Positions 35,135 to 43,823 of a stretch of DNA of 64,000 bases are shown here, in pieces. The stretch is from Sorangium cellulosum (GTDB lineage Bacteria > Myxococcota_A > Polyangia > Polyangiales > Polyangiaceae). The position numbers and the translations under genes are program-made. Under the pieces are notes generated by a model. That model searched no databases. It was not told where the DNA came from and saw only the letters and a program-made list of their open reading frames with translations. Location of the stretch: the NCBI RefSeq assembly GCF_004135735.1, contig NZ_CP012670.1:434001-498000 (forward strand), read 5' to 3'. Position 1 is the first letter of the stretch; every line of letters starts with the position of its first letter.

Positions 35135-35755
35135 TTACTTGGAGAGCAGCGCGAGCGCGTCGCGCACGAGGTCCCCGAGCGGGGCGCTGTCGACGCGCGC
35201 GCCGAGGGCCGCGATGGCGCGCTCCGCCTCGGCCGGCCGGTAGCCCATGCGGGTGAGCGCGCTGTGGAGGAGGTCCTGCTGGGAGCCTGTGGCCGCGGGC
35301 GGCGGGGCGGCGGGGGAGGGCGCGGCCGAGGGGAGGCCGACGAGCTTGTCCTTCAGCTCCAGGACGAGCCGCTCGGCGGTCTTCTTGCCGACGCCGGGGA
35401 TGGCGGTGAGGCGCGCCGTCTCCCGGCGCGCGATCACCGCGGCGAGGTCGCCCGCGGCGAGCGCGCTGAGGATGCCCACCGCGATCTTCGGGCCGACGCT
35501 GGAGACGCCGATGAGCACGCGGAAGGCCGTCCGGTCCTCGCGCGTCGCGAAGCCGTAGAGCAGGAGCGCGTCCTCGCGGACGTGGGTGTGGACGAAGAGG
35601 GTGATCGCGTCCGCGCCGGCCGCCGCGGCGAGGCCCCGCGCGCGGCCCACGGCGCCGAGCGGGACCGCCACCTCGTAGCCGACCCCGCCGACGTCGAGCA
35701 CGACCGTGCCGTCGTCGCCCTCCTCGACGACCCGGCCCGTGAGCCGGCCGATCAA
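35135..35755 (-). CDS. ruvA: Holliday junction branch-migration protein RuvA
   Basis: 206 aa from a TTG at 35755 that overlaps the preceding stop codon (TTGA). L-I-G-R-L-T-G-R-V begins the OB domain. Two helix-hairpin-helix motifs follow: V-L-I-G-V-S-S-V-G-P-K-I-A and L-T-A-I-P-G-V-G-K-K-T-A-E-R. A flexible Pro/Ala linker precedes the C-terminal domain III (M-G-Y-R-P-A-E-A), which contacts RuvB. Neither ruvB nor ruvC is next to it. Confidence 0.95.
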   Translation of the reverse strand: MIGRLTGRVVEEGDDGTVVLDVGGVGYEVAVPLGAVGRARGLAAAAGADAITLFVHTHVREDALLLYGFATREDRTAFRVLIGVSSVGPKIAVGILSALAAGDLAAVIARRETARLTAIPGVGKKTAERLVLELKDKLVGLPSAAPSPAAPPPAATGSQQDLLHSALTRMGYRPAEAERAIAALGARVDSAPLGDLVRDALALLSK

Positions 35756-36273
35756 GGGACCTCGGCCCCCTGCGCGATCCACCGGCGGATCGCGTCCCGC
35801 TCCGCCGCGGGCAGGGTCGAGCCGCTGTAGGGCATCGGCGCCCCGCAGGTCTCGGGCGTGCACTCGAGATCCCCGCAGCTCAGGGTGCCGTCGACCTTGT
35901 GCATGAGGAAGCTCCGCGCGGGGTCGCCCGCCGTGATCCTCGGCATGCCCGAGGGCGCCCGGGACGGGGCGCCGACGTTCTGGGCCGCGAGCTCCGCGAG
36001 CTCCTCGTCGGTGATCTCCGCGCCCACCCCCGGGCCGAGGAACGTGAAGCCGGCCGAGCCGGCGACGGCGCCGTGGCAGGTGGCGCTGAACGCGCAGGAG
36101 CGCTGGAAGACGGGGAGGACGTCGGTCCTGAAGCTCACCTCGGGGGTCGTGGCGTCGAAGCGCGCGTAATCGAAGCACTCGGTCGCCGCGGGCGTCCCGT
36201 CGCCGTCGTCACCGCCGCACGCGGCGCCGGCCGACGCCACCGCCATCAGCGAAACCAGAAGGAATCTCCGCAT
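35752..36273 (-). CDS. Lipoprotein with cytochrome-c-like/planctomycete-type Cys motifs
   Basis: 173 aa from ATG 36273 (a TTG nine bases earlier is also possible). Signal with A-S-A-G-A-A-C as lipobox. The mature part has F-Q-R-S-C-A-F-S-A-T-C-H-G, a spaced Cys...Cys-His heme-like element, then S-F-L-M-H-K-V-D-G and C-G-A-P-M-P-Y, ending A-I-R-R-W-I-A-Q-G-A. The C-x5-C-H spacing is longer than C-x2-C-H, so heme attachment is uncertain. It overlaps ruvA by four bases, an odd pairing. Confidence 0.7.
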   Translation of the reverse strand: MRRFLLVSLMAVASAGAACGGDDGDGTPAATECFDYARFDATTPEVSFRTDVLPVFQRSCAFSATCHGAVAGSAGFTFLGPGVGAEITDEELAELAAQNVGAPSRAPSGMPRITAGDPARSFLMHKVDGTLSCGDLECTPETCGAPMPYSGSTLPAAERDAIRRWIAQGAEVP

Positions 36274-36335
36274 GCTCAACAACCCTCGCCGCCGGATCCG
36301 GGGCGGGACCCTAGCAGAACCGCGCGCGCTCCGTC

Positions 36336-36525
36336 ACGAGCGACGCCGCCGCGCCGGCACGAGCGACGCCGCCGCGCCGGCACGAGCGACGCCGCCGCGC
36401 CGGCGCCCGCGAGCGCCGCCACCCCGCCGGCGCCGCCGGGCGCCGCGCCGGCGCCGCTCGCCCGGCGCCGCTCGCCCGGCGCCGCTCGCCCGGCGCCGCT
36501 CGCCCGGCGCCGCTCGCCCGGCGCC
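36336..36525. repeat. Two adjacent short tandem repeats in the 301-base intergenic region
   Basis: A 23-base unit (gcacgagcgacgccgccgcg + ccg) occurs three times at about 36336-36403, and a 14-base unit gctcgcccggcgcc about six times at about 36452-36525. The rest of 36283-36583 has no gene I can support; the promoters of two divergent genes should lie here. Confidence 0.7.
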
Positions 36526-36583
36526 GGCGGGGATCGTCGCGCGTTTGGCCGGGCGGCGCGGCGGCGGGTAGGCTGGGCGCTGC

Positions 36584-37006
36584 ATGAGGATTCGCCTGGG
36601 CATCGGCTCGATGGGGCTCTCGCTCGCCGCGGCCGCGCTCGCCGTCGGGTGCGGGGGCGGGCGCGACGCGGTCGAACGGCAGCTCTCCGAGCTGCGCGCG
36701 GAGCTCGTCCGGGTGCGCGCGGAGAGCGCGGTGCTCGCGGAGCGCGTGGGCTCGCTGGAGCGCTCGCGGGGCGCCGCCCCCGGCGCGGCGCGGCCGCCGG
36801 AGGCCGGGGCGCGCGCCGCGTCCCCTTCGCCGGACGACGAGCCGGACAGGCCCGACCTCGAGGTGGTGCGGCTCGCGCCGGAGGGCGGCGACGAGGCGGC
36901 GCCGCCGGTGCTCCGCTCCACCGCGGCGGGCGTCGTGCTGGACGACCGTCCGGGCGCATCGCCGGAAGGCCCTCCCCCCTCCACTCCGTCGAGGCGCAAG
37001 CGATGA
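36584..37006 (+). CDS. Small coiled-coil lipoprotein
   Basis: 140 aa. Signal with A-L-A-V-G-C as lipobox, then a coiled coil (about 30-65: R-Q-L-S-E-L-R-A-E-L-V-R-V-R-A-E) and a disordered Pro/Ala/Asp tail. Its stop overlaps the start of the LysM gene (ATGA), so the pair is coupled. It resembles accessory lipoproteins such as YbgF-like coiled coils only in general form. Confidence 0.7.
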   Translation: MRIRLGIGSMGLSLAAAALAVGCGGGRDAVERQLSELRAELVRVRAESAVLAERVGSLERSRGAAPGAARPPEAGARAASPSPDDEPDRPDLEVVRLAPEGGDEAAPPVLRSTAAGVVLDDRPGASPEGPPPSTPSRRKR

Positions 37007-38328
37007 AGGTCCACGCGAAGGCAATGCTGCTCCCGCTCTCCCTGGCGCTCGCCGCGGCGGCGCCGGCGGCGCTCGCCCAGGATCAGGGCGGCGAGGAGGG
37101 CGCGGCCCCGGGCCCGGGCGTCACCGTGGTGCAGGTCCCGCAGGCCGAGCCGTCGGTCGAGACGCAGGTCGTGGTGCCCGGCTACCCGCAGCCGGGGTTC
37201 GATCCGAACGCGCACCTGCCGTCGAGCGCGCGGGGCACGACCGACACGTCGCGCTCCACGGACGGCTTCGACCTGAACCGCCGGAGCGAGGGCCCCGTCT
37301 CGGTGCGCGGCAGCGCGAACGCCAGCTACGTCGTCGAGGGGCAGGTCGTGCCCGAGTCGCACTCGGTGCGGCGCGGCGACACGCTCTGGGACATCTCGGG
37401 CCGGTACTACACGAACCCCTACGCGTGGCCGCAGGTCTGGGCGCTGAACCCGCAGCTCCAGAACCCGCACTGGATCTACCCGGGCGACAGGATCCGGCTC
37501 CGCGATCCGAACGAGACGCCCACGCGCGGCAGCCTCGGGATCGCGCCGGGCAAGGCGGGCGGCGGGGCGAAGGTGCCGCCGAGGACGATCTTCCTGCGCC
37601 ACCTCGGCTGGGTCGACGACGTGGAGAAGGACACCTGGGGAGAGCTCGTCGCGAGCCCGGAGGACCAGATGCTCCTCAGCGAGGGCGACGACGTCTACCT
37701 GCGCCTCTCCGACGACCACGAGGTCGCGATCGGCCAGGAGCTGACGCTCTTCCGCGAGATCAAGAAGGTGAGGGGCGCGAAGGGCGAGCTCGTGACCGTG
37801 CGCGGCACGGCGCGCGTCGACCGCTACAACCCGAAGACGCACATGGTGCGCGCGCGCATCATCGAGTCGCTCGACACGATCGAGCGCGGGGACAGGGTCG
37901 GCTCGGTGCTCCGCCGCTTCGACGTGGTGCCGCCGACGAGCAGCGCGCAGGACATCGAGGCGAGGATCCTCGCGTCGATCTACCCCTACCAGCTCTTCGG
38001 GCAGCACCAGGTGGTGTTCCTCGACAAGGGCCAGAAGGACGGCGTGAAGCCGGGGCAGCGCTTCTTCGCGGTGCGGCGCGGGGACCGCTGGGTGCAGCAG
38101 CTCGGGAGCGCCGGGCAGATGGCGACGCTCAGGCCGCGGGTGGAGGACGAGCGGCCGGCGCAGGTCGACCGGCTGAAGTTCGGGGTGGACGAGGACCTCT
38201 TGCCCGACGAGACCTACGCCGAGCTGCGCGTCGTCCACGTGCGCGAGCGCACCGCCGCGGCGATCGTGACGCAGGCGATGTTCGAGGTCGAGCGCGACGC
38301 GGTGCTCGTCTCGCGCAAGGGCTACTGA
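37003..38328 (+). CDS. Exported LysM-domain protein
   Basis: 441 aa from ATG 37003. Signal peptide with A-P-A-A-L-A-Q cleavage. A LysM domain at about 125-175 (H-S-V-R-R-G-D-T-L-W-D-I-S, then W-P-Q-V-W-A-L-N-P-Q and W-I-Y-P-G-D-R-I) should bind peptidoglycan. The rest is beta-rich, with two similar halves around E-G-D-D-V-Y-L and K-P-G-Q-R-F-F-A-V. Coupled to the upstream coiled-coil lipoprotein, suggesting a small envelope module. Confidence 0.85.
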   Translation: MKVHAKAMLLPLSLALAAAAPAALAQDQGGEEGAAPGPGVTVVQVPQAEPSVETQVVVPGYPQPGFDPNAHLPSSARGTTDTSRSTDGFDLNRRSEGPVSVRGSANASYVVEGQVVPESHSVRRGDTLWDISGRYYTNPYAWPQVWALNPQLQNPHWIYPGDRIRLRDPNETPTRGSLGIAPGKAGGGAKVPPRTIFLRHLGWVDDVEKDTWGELVASPEDQMLLSEGDDVYLRLSDDHEVAIGQELTLFREIKKVRGAKGELVTVRGTARVDRYNPKTHMVRARIIESLDTIERGDRVGSVLRRFDVVPPTSSAQDIEARILASIYPYQLFGQHQVVFLDKGQKDGVKPGQRFFAVRRGDRWVQQLGSAGQMATLRPRVEDERPAQVDRLKFGVDEDLLPDETYAELRVVHVRERTAAAIVTQAMFEVERDAVLVSRKGY

Positions 38329-38370
38329 CCGCTCGCGCAAGGGCTACGGACCGCGGCGCGCGCCGGGGCG

Positions 38371-38465
38371 CCGCGCGCGGGGGGGGCGGCGCGCGCGGGG
38401 GGGGCCGGCGCGCGCGGGGGGGGGCCGGCGCGCGCGGGGGGGGCCGGCGCGCGCGGGGGGGGGCC
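38371..38465. repeat. G-run tandem repeat (about 19-base unit, five copies)
   Basis: Five runs of eight or nine G (38379-38386, 38397-38404, 38416-38424, 38436-38443, 38455-38463) spaced by cc/ggcgcgcgc. It lies between the LysM and TPR genes. The remaining intergenic bases to 38567 show nothing else. Confidence 0.85.
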
Positions 38466-38567
38466 GGCGCGGCGCGCCGCGGCGTCGAGCGCGTCGGCGT
38501 CCGCGCATGCGCCGGCGAAACTCTCGCTCCTGCGCGGGCGCCGGCGCTGTATGATGCCCGCTCTGCC

Positions 38568-40226
38568 ATGCGTCGCCACGCAGACGCCGAGTCGGATTTG
38601 AACGGGCTGGATGGAGCGCCTCCCACCCAGCGCTCCTTCGAGCGCGGGGCGGAGCGCGGCGCGCCGAGGAGCGGCGCGCTCGCCGAGTCGCTCCACGACG
38701 GCCCGGCGCGGGGGCCCCGCTCGAGCATCACGCCCCCCAGCCTCGGCCACGTCGCGCCGGAGGAGCGCGGCCACGCGCTGCGGGAGCGCGGCAACCTGCT
38801 GCTCCGGCGGAACGACCACGCCGGCGCCGCGCGCGACTACAACGAGGCGCTCGCCTTCTTCCAGGCCGCCGGCGACCTGATCGGGAGGGCCCACGTGCTC
38901 ATGGACCGCGGCGCGCTGCGCCTGCGGGAGGGCGTCCCGGTCCAGGCGGTGCGCGACTACGACGAGGCGCTCGCCCTCTTCCAGGCCGCCGGCGACCGCG
39001 CGGGGGAGGGGGACGCGCTGCGGGCGCGGGGCTTCGCGCGCGCGGAGGAGGGCGACCTCGGCGGCGCGGTCTGCGACTACGATCAGGCGATCCAGCTCTT
39101 CTTGCTGCTCGGCGATCTCGAGCCGATGAAGCCCCGCGCCGGGGCGCGCGCGGCCGGCTCCCCGGGCGACGGCGACGGCGCGCGGGTCTCGGAGCCGCCC
39201 CGGGTCCGCGCGCACGGCTCCGCGCACGGGCGGGCGCTCAAGGCTCGCGGCGACCTGCGGGTCCGGCTCCGCAACCTCCCGGGCGCCGCGCGCGACTACA
39301 GCAGCGCGCTCGCGCTCTTCCAGGGCGCGGGCGACCGGGCCGGCCAAGCGAGCGTGCTCAAGGCGCGCGGGGACCTGCGCCTCGGCCAGGACAACATGAC
39401 GGGCGCCGCGCGCGACTACGACTGGGCGCTCACGCTCTACCAGGCCACCGACGACCTCCTCGGCCAGGCGAGCGTGCTCAAGGCGCGCGGGGATCTGCGC
39501 TCCCGGCAGGAGGACCTCGAGGGGGCCGAGCGGGACTACGATCTCGCGCTCGAGCTGTTCACGACGACGCGCGAGCTGCTGGGCCAGGCCGCCGTGCTCA
39601 AGGCGCGCGGGGATCTGCGCGCCCGGCAGGAGGATCTCGTGGACGCGGTGCGCGACTACGACCGGGCGCTCGCGCTCTTCCGCGCCGGCTTCGAGCGCCG
39701 CGGGCAGGCCGCGACGCTCAAGGCGCGGGGCGACCTCCGGCGCCGGCAGTTCGAGCTGGTCGCCGAGCTCGTGGGCGTCGCCGCGGCCGACGCGGACGAC
39801 CTGGAGGACGCGCTCGCGGACTACGAGCAGGCGCTCACGCTGTTCGAGGCGCTCGAGGACGGCGTGGGGCAGGCGAGCGTGCTCCGGGCGCGCGGCGATC
39901 TCGCGCGCATCCAGGGGGATCTCGGCGCGGCGCTCGCGCTCTACCTCGGGGCGAAGCGCCTGGTCGAGGTCTCCGGCAACTCGCCCGAGCTCTCCGCGAC
40001 CCTCGCGGAGATCGCGCGGGCGCACGCGCTCGCCGGCCGCGCGACCGAGGCCCGCGCCGCGGCGGAGCAGTCGCTCGCGCGCGCGGATCGCGCGACGGGC
40101 CCGGAGGTCCGCGCGCTGGCCGAGGCGGTCCTCGCGGGCAAGATCGCGGCGCTGGGGGAGCGGGGCGCCGCGCGCGACTCCAGGGCGCCGGGCAGCCTGG
40201 GCCGGTTCGATCGAGAGAGGTCTTGA
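38568..40226 (+). CDS. Tetratricopeptide-repeat protein
   Basis: 552 aa from ATG 38568. About ten TPR-like units of 40 residues with the repeating core L-K-A-R-G-D-L-R, then R-D-Y-D-x-A-L-x-L-F and G-Q-A. A 45-residue Gly/Ala linker interrupts the array near residues 185-225. No signal or membrane segment, so probably a cytosolic scaffold. The high identity between units (L-K-A-R-G-D-L-R five times) suggests recent repeat expansion. Confidence 0.85.
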   Translation: MRRHADAESDLNGLDGAPPTQRSFERGAERGAPRSGALAESLHDGPARGPRSSITPPSLGHVAPEERGHALRERGNLLLRRNDHAGAARDYNEALAFFQAAGDLIGRAHVLMDRGALRLREGVPVQAVRDYDEALALFQAAGDRAGEGDALRARGFARAEEGDLGGAVCDYDQAIQLFLLLGDLEPMKPRAGARAAGSPGDGDGARVSEPPRVRAHGSAHGRALKARGDLRVRLRNLPGAARDYSSALALFQGAGDRAGQASVLKARGDLRLGQDNMTGAARDYDWALTLYQATDDLLGQASVLKARGDLRSRQEDLEGAERDYDLALELFTTTRELLGQAAVLKARGDLRARQEDLVDAVRDYDRALALFRAGFERRGQAATLKARGDLRRRQFELVAELVGVAAADADDLEDALADYEQALTLFEALEDGVGQASVLRARGDLARIQGDLGAALALYLGAKRLVEVSGNSPELSATLAEIARAHALAGRATEARAAAEQSLARADRATGPEVRALAEAVLAGKIAALGERGAARDSRAPGSLGRFDRERS

Positions 40227-40421
40227 CCTCCGGCGGGATGCGTCGGCGTCGGACGCAGCGCGAGCCTGGCCGGCAGCCTGCCGGTGTCGAGGCGCGGGCG
40301 AAATGATCGCGTGGAGAGCATCGCTATCTCAGGCGCTCCCCGCTCCCGGGGAGGGCTCCGAAGGCGGCAATGCCGAGCGCGACCCGGCTCGGCTGCATGC
40401 TGACGTAGGCGCATGTTTGCC

Positions 40422-41273
40422 TTATCCGCCGACTGCGACGCCTTCACGCCGGAGCGCGTCGTGCCTTTCGCGCCCACCTGGCAAATGGGTCTCCACGGTC
40501 GCCTGCGCCTCAGGGGACCTCGTGATCACCGCTTGAGCGGCCGAGAGGAGGGCTTCCACGGTGCGCGAAACGATTCGCGTGCGGTAAATGCCCGGCGCAG
40601 ACGTCCGGGGCAAGCGTGAGATAAACAGGTTGGGGTTCATCCAGTGCGTTATCAGCGCGTCCGACGCCTCCTCGACGACGGGGATGTTGAGCGCCTGCGC
40701 TATCGCGGACCCCTCATCTGCCGTGAAAAACGTCCCTGCATACTCACGCATCGTGCGTCTTACGTGATCCTCGAGCGCGACCCGTTCCAGGAATGTCGAT
40801 GCCGATCCGGATAGAAGCTCGACTCGATCTAGTGTGGAAACGTACCAGAATATCCAGCCGGACTCGCTCAGATAAAGGTCCGCTTCCGTTGTGTACACCC
40901 CCACATGGGTCAACAGGTCGCCGGTGGCTGCCAGACGCACCATCGGCCACTTCAATGAGACGAGCGCGGAGTCATCCTCGGGCTCCTCCTCGCCGGGAGC
41001 GTCGAAACCCAGGCTTATGAGCTGAAAGAGTCCGATGGCCAGAGAGGGCGTCTTGGGATGGGGCCCTCGACGTACCAGGCCACCGAATTCTTCTTCTAGC
41101 TCGAATACCTTGTCGAACCACGGTGCTCCTCGCCGGTCGAGCTCTTCCGCGAGCCGCTCGAAGCTACACGTGTTCGATAGATCCCGAAATATATGCTCCC
41201 GCGCAAAGAAGGATTTCGCGCGGTCGGAGAGTTGTCCGCTAAAGGCATCCAGCGATGGACGGTGTTGGCTCAT
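40422..41273 (-). CDS. SUKH/SMI1-like protein, candidate immunity protein of the short Rhs toxin
   Basis: 283 aa from ATG 41273; a longer upstream frame runs into the toxin gene. The region 70-180 has E-E-E-F-G-G-L, a short strand with G-V-Y-T-T-E-A-D-L-Y-L and G-W-I-F-W-Y, then S-A-S-T-F-L-E-R, which follow the SMI1/KNR4 (SUKH) immunity pattern. The last 30 residues are basic. It begins ten bases after the Rhs stop, the normal position for an antidote. SUKH proteins often accompany deaminase and nuclease toxins. Confidence 0.55.
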   Translation of the reverse strand: MSQHRPSLDAFSGQLSDRAKSFFAREHIFRDLSNTCSFERLAEELDRRGAPWFDKVFELEEEFGGLVRRGPHPKTPSLAIGLFQLISLGFDAPGEEEPEDDSALVSLKWPMVRLAATGDLLTHVGVYTTEADLYLSESGWIFWYVSTLDRVELLSGSASTFLERVALEDHVRRTMREYAGTFFTADEGSAIAQALNIPVVEEASDALITHWMNPNLFISRLPRTSAPGIYRTRIVSRTVEALLSAAQAVITRSPEAQATVETHLPGGRERHDALRREGVAVGG

Positions 41274-41283
41274 GCCTCCCTCT

Positions 41284-42840
41284 TCAGGCGTGTCGCCTCC
41301 AACCCTTGCTCGTGAGCGACCAGGTTCCCAGGTTGTCCGTTCCAGGTGCCGGCACGTTGGGCGCTTTATTGTTCTGCGCTTTGTGGAAGCCCTCGATTGG
41401 TTCAGAGAAGCGCTCGATCCGCCCCAAGCCTCGCTTGTTCTGATATCCTGGAGCAAGCACCCTCGTGGGTGGCATCATGCCTGCGAGCGCGAAGAGCCTG
41501 GGCACCGTCTGCGAGCAATTCGGGCATGCGGCGCGAGCCACGTTGGATTTCTCGTGCTTCGATGAGATTCCGTCCTCCTCGTCTATCTCTCGCATCGCGG
41601 CGCGAAGGTTCTTCTTCCACCCCTTTGCGTCGGGTTCACATTTCTTGGGCTTGTTTCTCTCCTCCCAGTCCTTGATGTGTGCAGAAAGCGCTGCTGGCTC
41701 GGCACAGTTCCATGGTGCTGTAGGGTCGTCAGGATCGCGGGCCGGTGCCGGAGGTAACGCGGCCAGGACGGCCTTGTGTAGATCGCCAGGGGCTCTGTCT
41801 TGGCTCGTGCCGGTTACTGTTGTTCCATCCTTTCTGCGGATCATGCAGATGACAGGATCCTTTTTGAGTCCGTCCACATCTATGGTCTCGGGGAGCCATG
41901 AATCGGCATACGCGTACGGCTTGAGGCCCCCCTCGATCCCGATCGGCTCTGGGTTCAGGTAGGCTCCCGCCTCCGGATCGTAGTACCTATGCCAGTTGTA
42001 GTAGAGGCCCGTCTCCTCGTCGGCGTACTGCCCCGGAAATCTCAGCGGCGTCATCCCCGCCTGCTCCGCCGGCACGTCCCCGTACAGCCCCGCCGCGATC
42101 TCCCCGGCGATTCGCCCATTCCCCTCGACCAGCGCCTCGGGGAAGCCGTTCACCCCGTGTACGAAGTACCGGAGCGCCCCCGCCGCGCTGTCCCGCTGCG
42201 CGAGCGGCAGCGCGCTCTCCGGCAGCGTCACATAGCTCCGCTCCTCCACGACGGGCTCGCCCGCACCCTGCGCCCGCTCGCGGCGCTCGTGCACCAGCAC
42301 GTCCCCTCGCCACGCATAGCGCGTCACGCTCTCGACCTTTCCCATGAGCGCCACGCGCTTCTCGATCCTGCGGCCGAAAGCGTCGTACGCGAACGAGATC
42401 GCGCGCCCCTCCGGTGTCCGCACCTCCATCGGCCGCCCATCGCCGCTCCAGGTGTACGCCCACACGCGCTCCGGCACACCCTCCTGCCCGCTCATGCGCT
42501 TCTCGATGAGGTTGCCGCGCTGGTCGTGCACATACCGCGCGGTCTCTTGTCCGGCCGCGCGCACCGTCAACCGCCCTCCCGGCGCGTACGTCCGCCGCTC
42601 GCCTGCTCGCTTCAGGTCGCCCGTCACGGTGAAGCCGAACCGCTCCGCGATCTTGCCCGCGTTGCGGCGCTCGATGACGCGGCCGTTCCCATCGCGGACA
42701 TTGCCGCCCTGGCCGTCACCGCGGCCGTCGCCGCCGCGGCCGTTGCCACCCCCGCCGCTCCCGCCGCCGCCCAGGATGAAGACGCCGGGATTCATGCCGG
42801 GGATCGCTGGGATGTTGGGGATGGGCGCCGTTCGTGCCAT
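41284..42840 (-). CDS. Shortened Rhs protein with YwqJ-like deaminase tip
   Basis: 518 aa from ATG 42840. The N-terminus (P-N-I-P-A-I-P-G-M-N-P-G-V-F-I-L plus a Gly-rich run) is nearly identical to the head of the longer Rhs at 49012, but after G-Q-G-G-N the protein jumps directly to R-D-G-N-G-R-V, so some 800 shell residues present in the longer copy are missing. YD repeats and the closing box (Y-Y-N-W-H-R-Y-Y-D-P-E-A-G, then V-D-G-L) follow. The tip of about 200 residues has N-C-A-E-P (near 41700) and A-C-P-N-C (near 41530), the Cys-Ala-Glu and Cys-x2-Cys pair of zinc deaminase toxins. With most of the shell missing it may be an orphan tip module rather than a functional Rhs. Confidence 0.75.
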   Translation of the reverse strand: MARTAPIPNIPAIPGMNPGVFILGGGGSGGGGNGRGGDGRGDGQGGNVRDGNGRVIERRNAGKIAERFGFTVTGDLKRAGERRTYAPGGRLTVRAAGQETARYVHDQRGNLIEKRMSGQEGVPERVWAYTWSGDGRPMEVRTPEGRAISFAYDAFGRRIEKRVALMGKVESVTRYAWRGDVLVHERRERAQGAGEPVVEERSYVTLPESALPLAQRDSAAGALRYFVHGVNGFPEALVEGNGRIAGEIAAGLYGDVPAEQAGMTPLRFPGQYADEETGLYYNWHRYYDPEAGAYLNPEPIGIEGGLKPYAYADSWLPETIDVDGLKKDPVICMIRRKDGTTVTGTSQDRAPGDLHKAVLAALPPAPARDPDDPTAPWNCAEPAALSAHIKDWEERNKPKKCEPDAKGWKKNLRAAMREIDEEDGISSKHEKSNVARAACPNCSQTVPRLFALAGMMPPTRVLAPGYQNKRGLGRIERFSEPIEGFHKAQNNKAPNVPAPGTDNLGTWSLTSKGWRRHA

Positions 42841-42922
42841 TCGCGTATGCTCGACTACGAGATGCGCCGGTCGCAAGCCGGTGCGGCAGCGACTCCCTGG
42901 TCCGTGCGTCCCCACGGGCGGC
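42700..42922 (-). repeat. Copy A of a 223-base duplication covering the Rhs start
   Basis: Matches 48872-49094 (offset 6172) with a single mismatch at 42790. It includes the start codon, the Gly-rich head and the first bases of the minisatellite. Confidence 0.93.
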
Positions 42923-43150
42923 TGCATGCCGGGGCGCGTCCCCCCACGGGCGGCTGCATGCCGGGGCGCGTCCCCCCACGGGCGGCTGCATGCCGGGGCG
43001 CGTCCCCCCACGGGCGGCTGCATGCCGGGGCGCGTCCCCCCACGGGCGGCTGCATGCCGGGGCGCGTCCCCCCACGGGCGGCTGCATGCCGGGGCGCGTC
43101 CCCCCACGGGCGGTTGCATGCCGGGGCGCGTCCCCCCACGCGGCGCTGCC
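42905..43150. repeat. 32-base minisatellite upstream of the short Rhs gene
   Basis: Seven near-identical head-to-tail units begin at 42924, 42956, 42988, 43020, 43052, 43084 and 43116, each starting gcatgccggggcgcgtcccc. There are no spacers. The remainder of 42841-43321 is GC-rich and holds no gene that I can support. Confidence 0.95.
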
Positions 43151-43321
43151 CGCCGACGGGCGTCCCCCCACCGGCGCCGTGGCGTTCGTTGGCGCGCGTC
43201 CCCCCTAGGGCCGGCCGCTCCCCGGCGCGCGTCGGCGACGCGGCAGGCGCCCGTCGTGAACCCCTCGCGTTGCCCTTTCGGGTCCCTCGGCCGGATCTCC
43301 GTCATCCTCGCTCCTGAGCGA

Positions 43322-43803
43322 TCACGCCGACTTCTTCAGGGGGTTGTTGAAGAAGCTCTCGAGGAGCACGCCGCCCTCCGGCGCGCCGAGCGAGACCAGC
43401 CGGTCGCGGGTCGGGTAGATGACGGCGCCGTCGCCCGCGCAGAGGACGGCGTCGTAGGGGCCCGCGGCGAGCCGCTCGGCGGCGAGCGCAGCGGCGCGCG
43501 CCGGCCGCTCGGGGTGTCCGACCGGGGGAAGCCGGCGGCGATCGACGGGTGGACCGCGGCGGGGAGGCGGTCGCGGACGAACCGCTCCGGGACGAAGTAG
43601 GCCTCGGACTCGACGAGCCAGAGCAGGTCGAGCCGCTGCGCGCCCGCGGCGGCCGCGCCGCGCGCGATCCCGAGCGCGGCGGTGATCCCGGTGTCGGTGG
43701 CGACGACGAGCGCGCGCCCGGAGAAGCCGTCCGGGAGCCGCAGCTTGCCCCAGGGGCCGCTCCACTCGAGCTCCCCGCCGACCGCGATGTCGCTCAGCAC
43801 GTT
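43322..43803 (-). pseudogene. 5'-truncated, frameshifted FAD/NAD(P)-oxidoreductase (FNR-like) remnant
   Basis: One frame gives V-G-G-E-L-E-W-S-G-P-W-G-K-L-R-L-P and A-L-V-V-A-T-D-T-G-I-T-A (the NAD-binding start of the ferredoxin reductase fold). Near 43520-43530 the frame shifts by one base and continues A-A-L-A-A-E-R-L-A-A-G-P-Y-D-A-V-L-C-A-G-D, ending at the TGA (43322-43324). The FAD-binding N-terminal half is missing. A remnant unrelated to the surrounding toxin genes. Confidence 0.6.
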
Positions 43804-43823
43804 CCTTGTCGATCGGCATAGAA

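Noticed and set aside
42905..43150. CRISPR-like array of 32-base repeats
   Set aside because: Units follow each other directly with no spacers; this is a tandem minisatellite.
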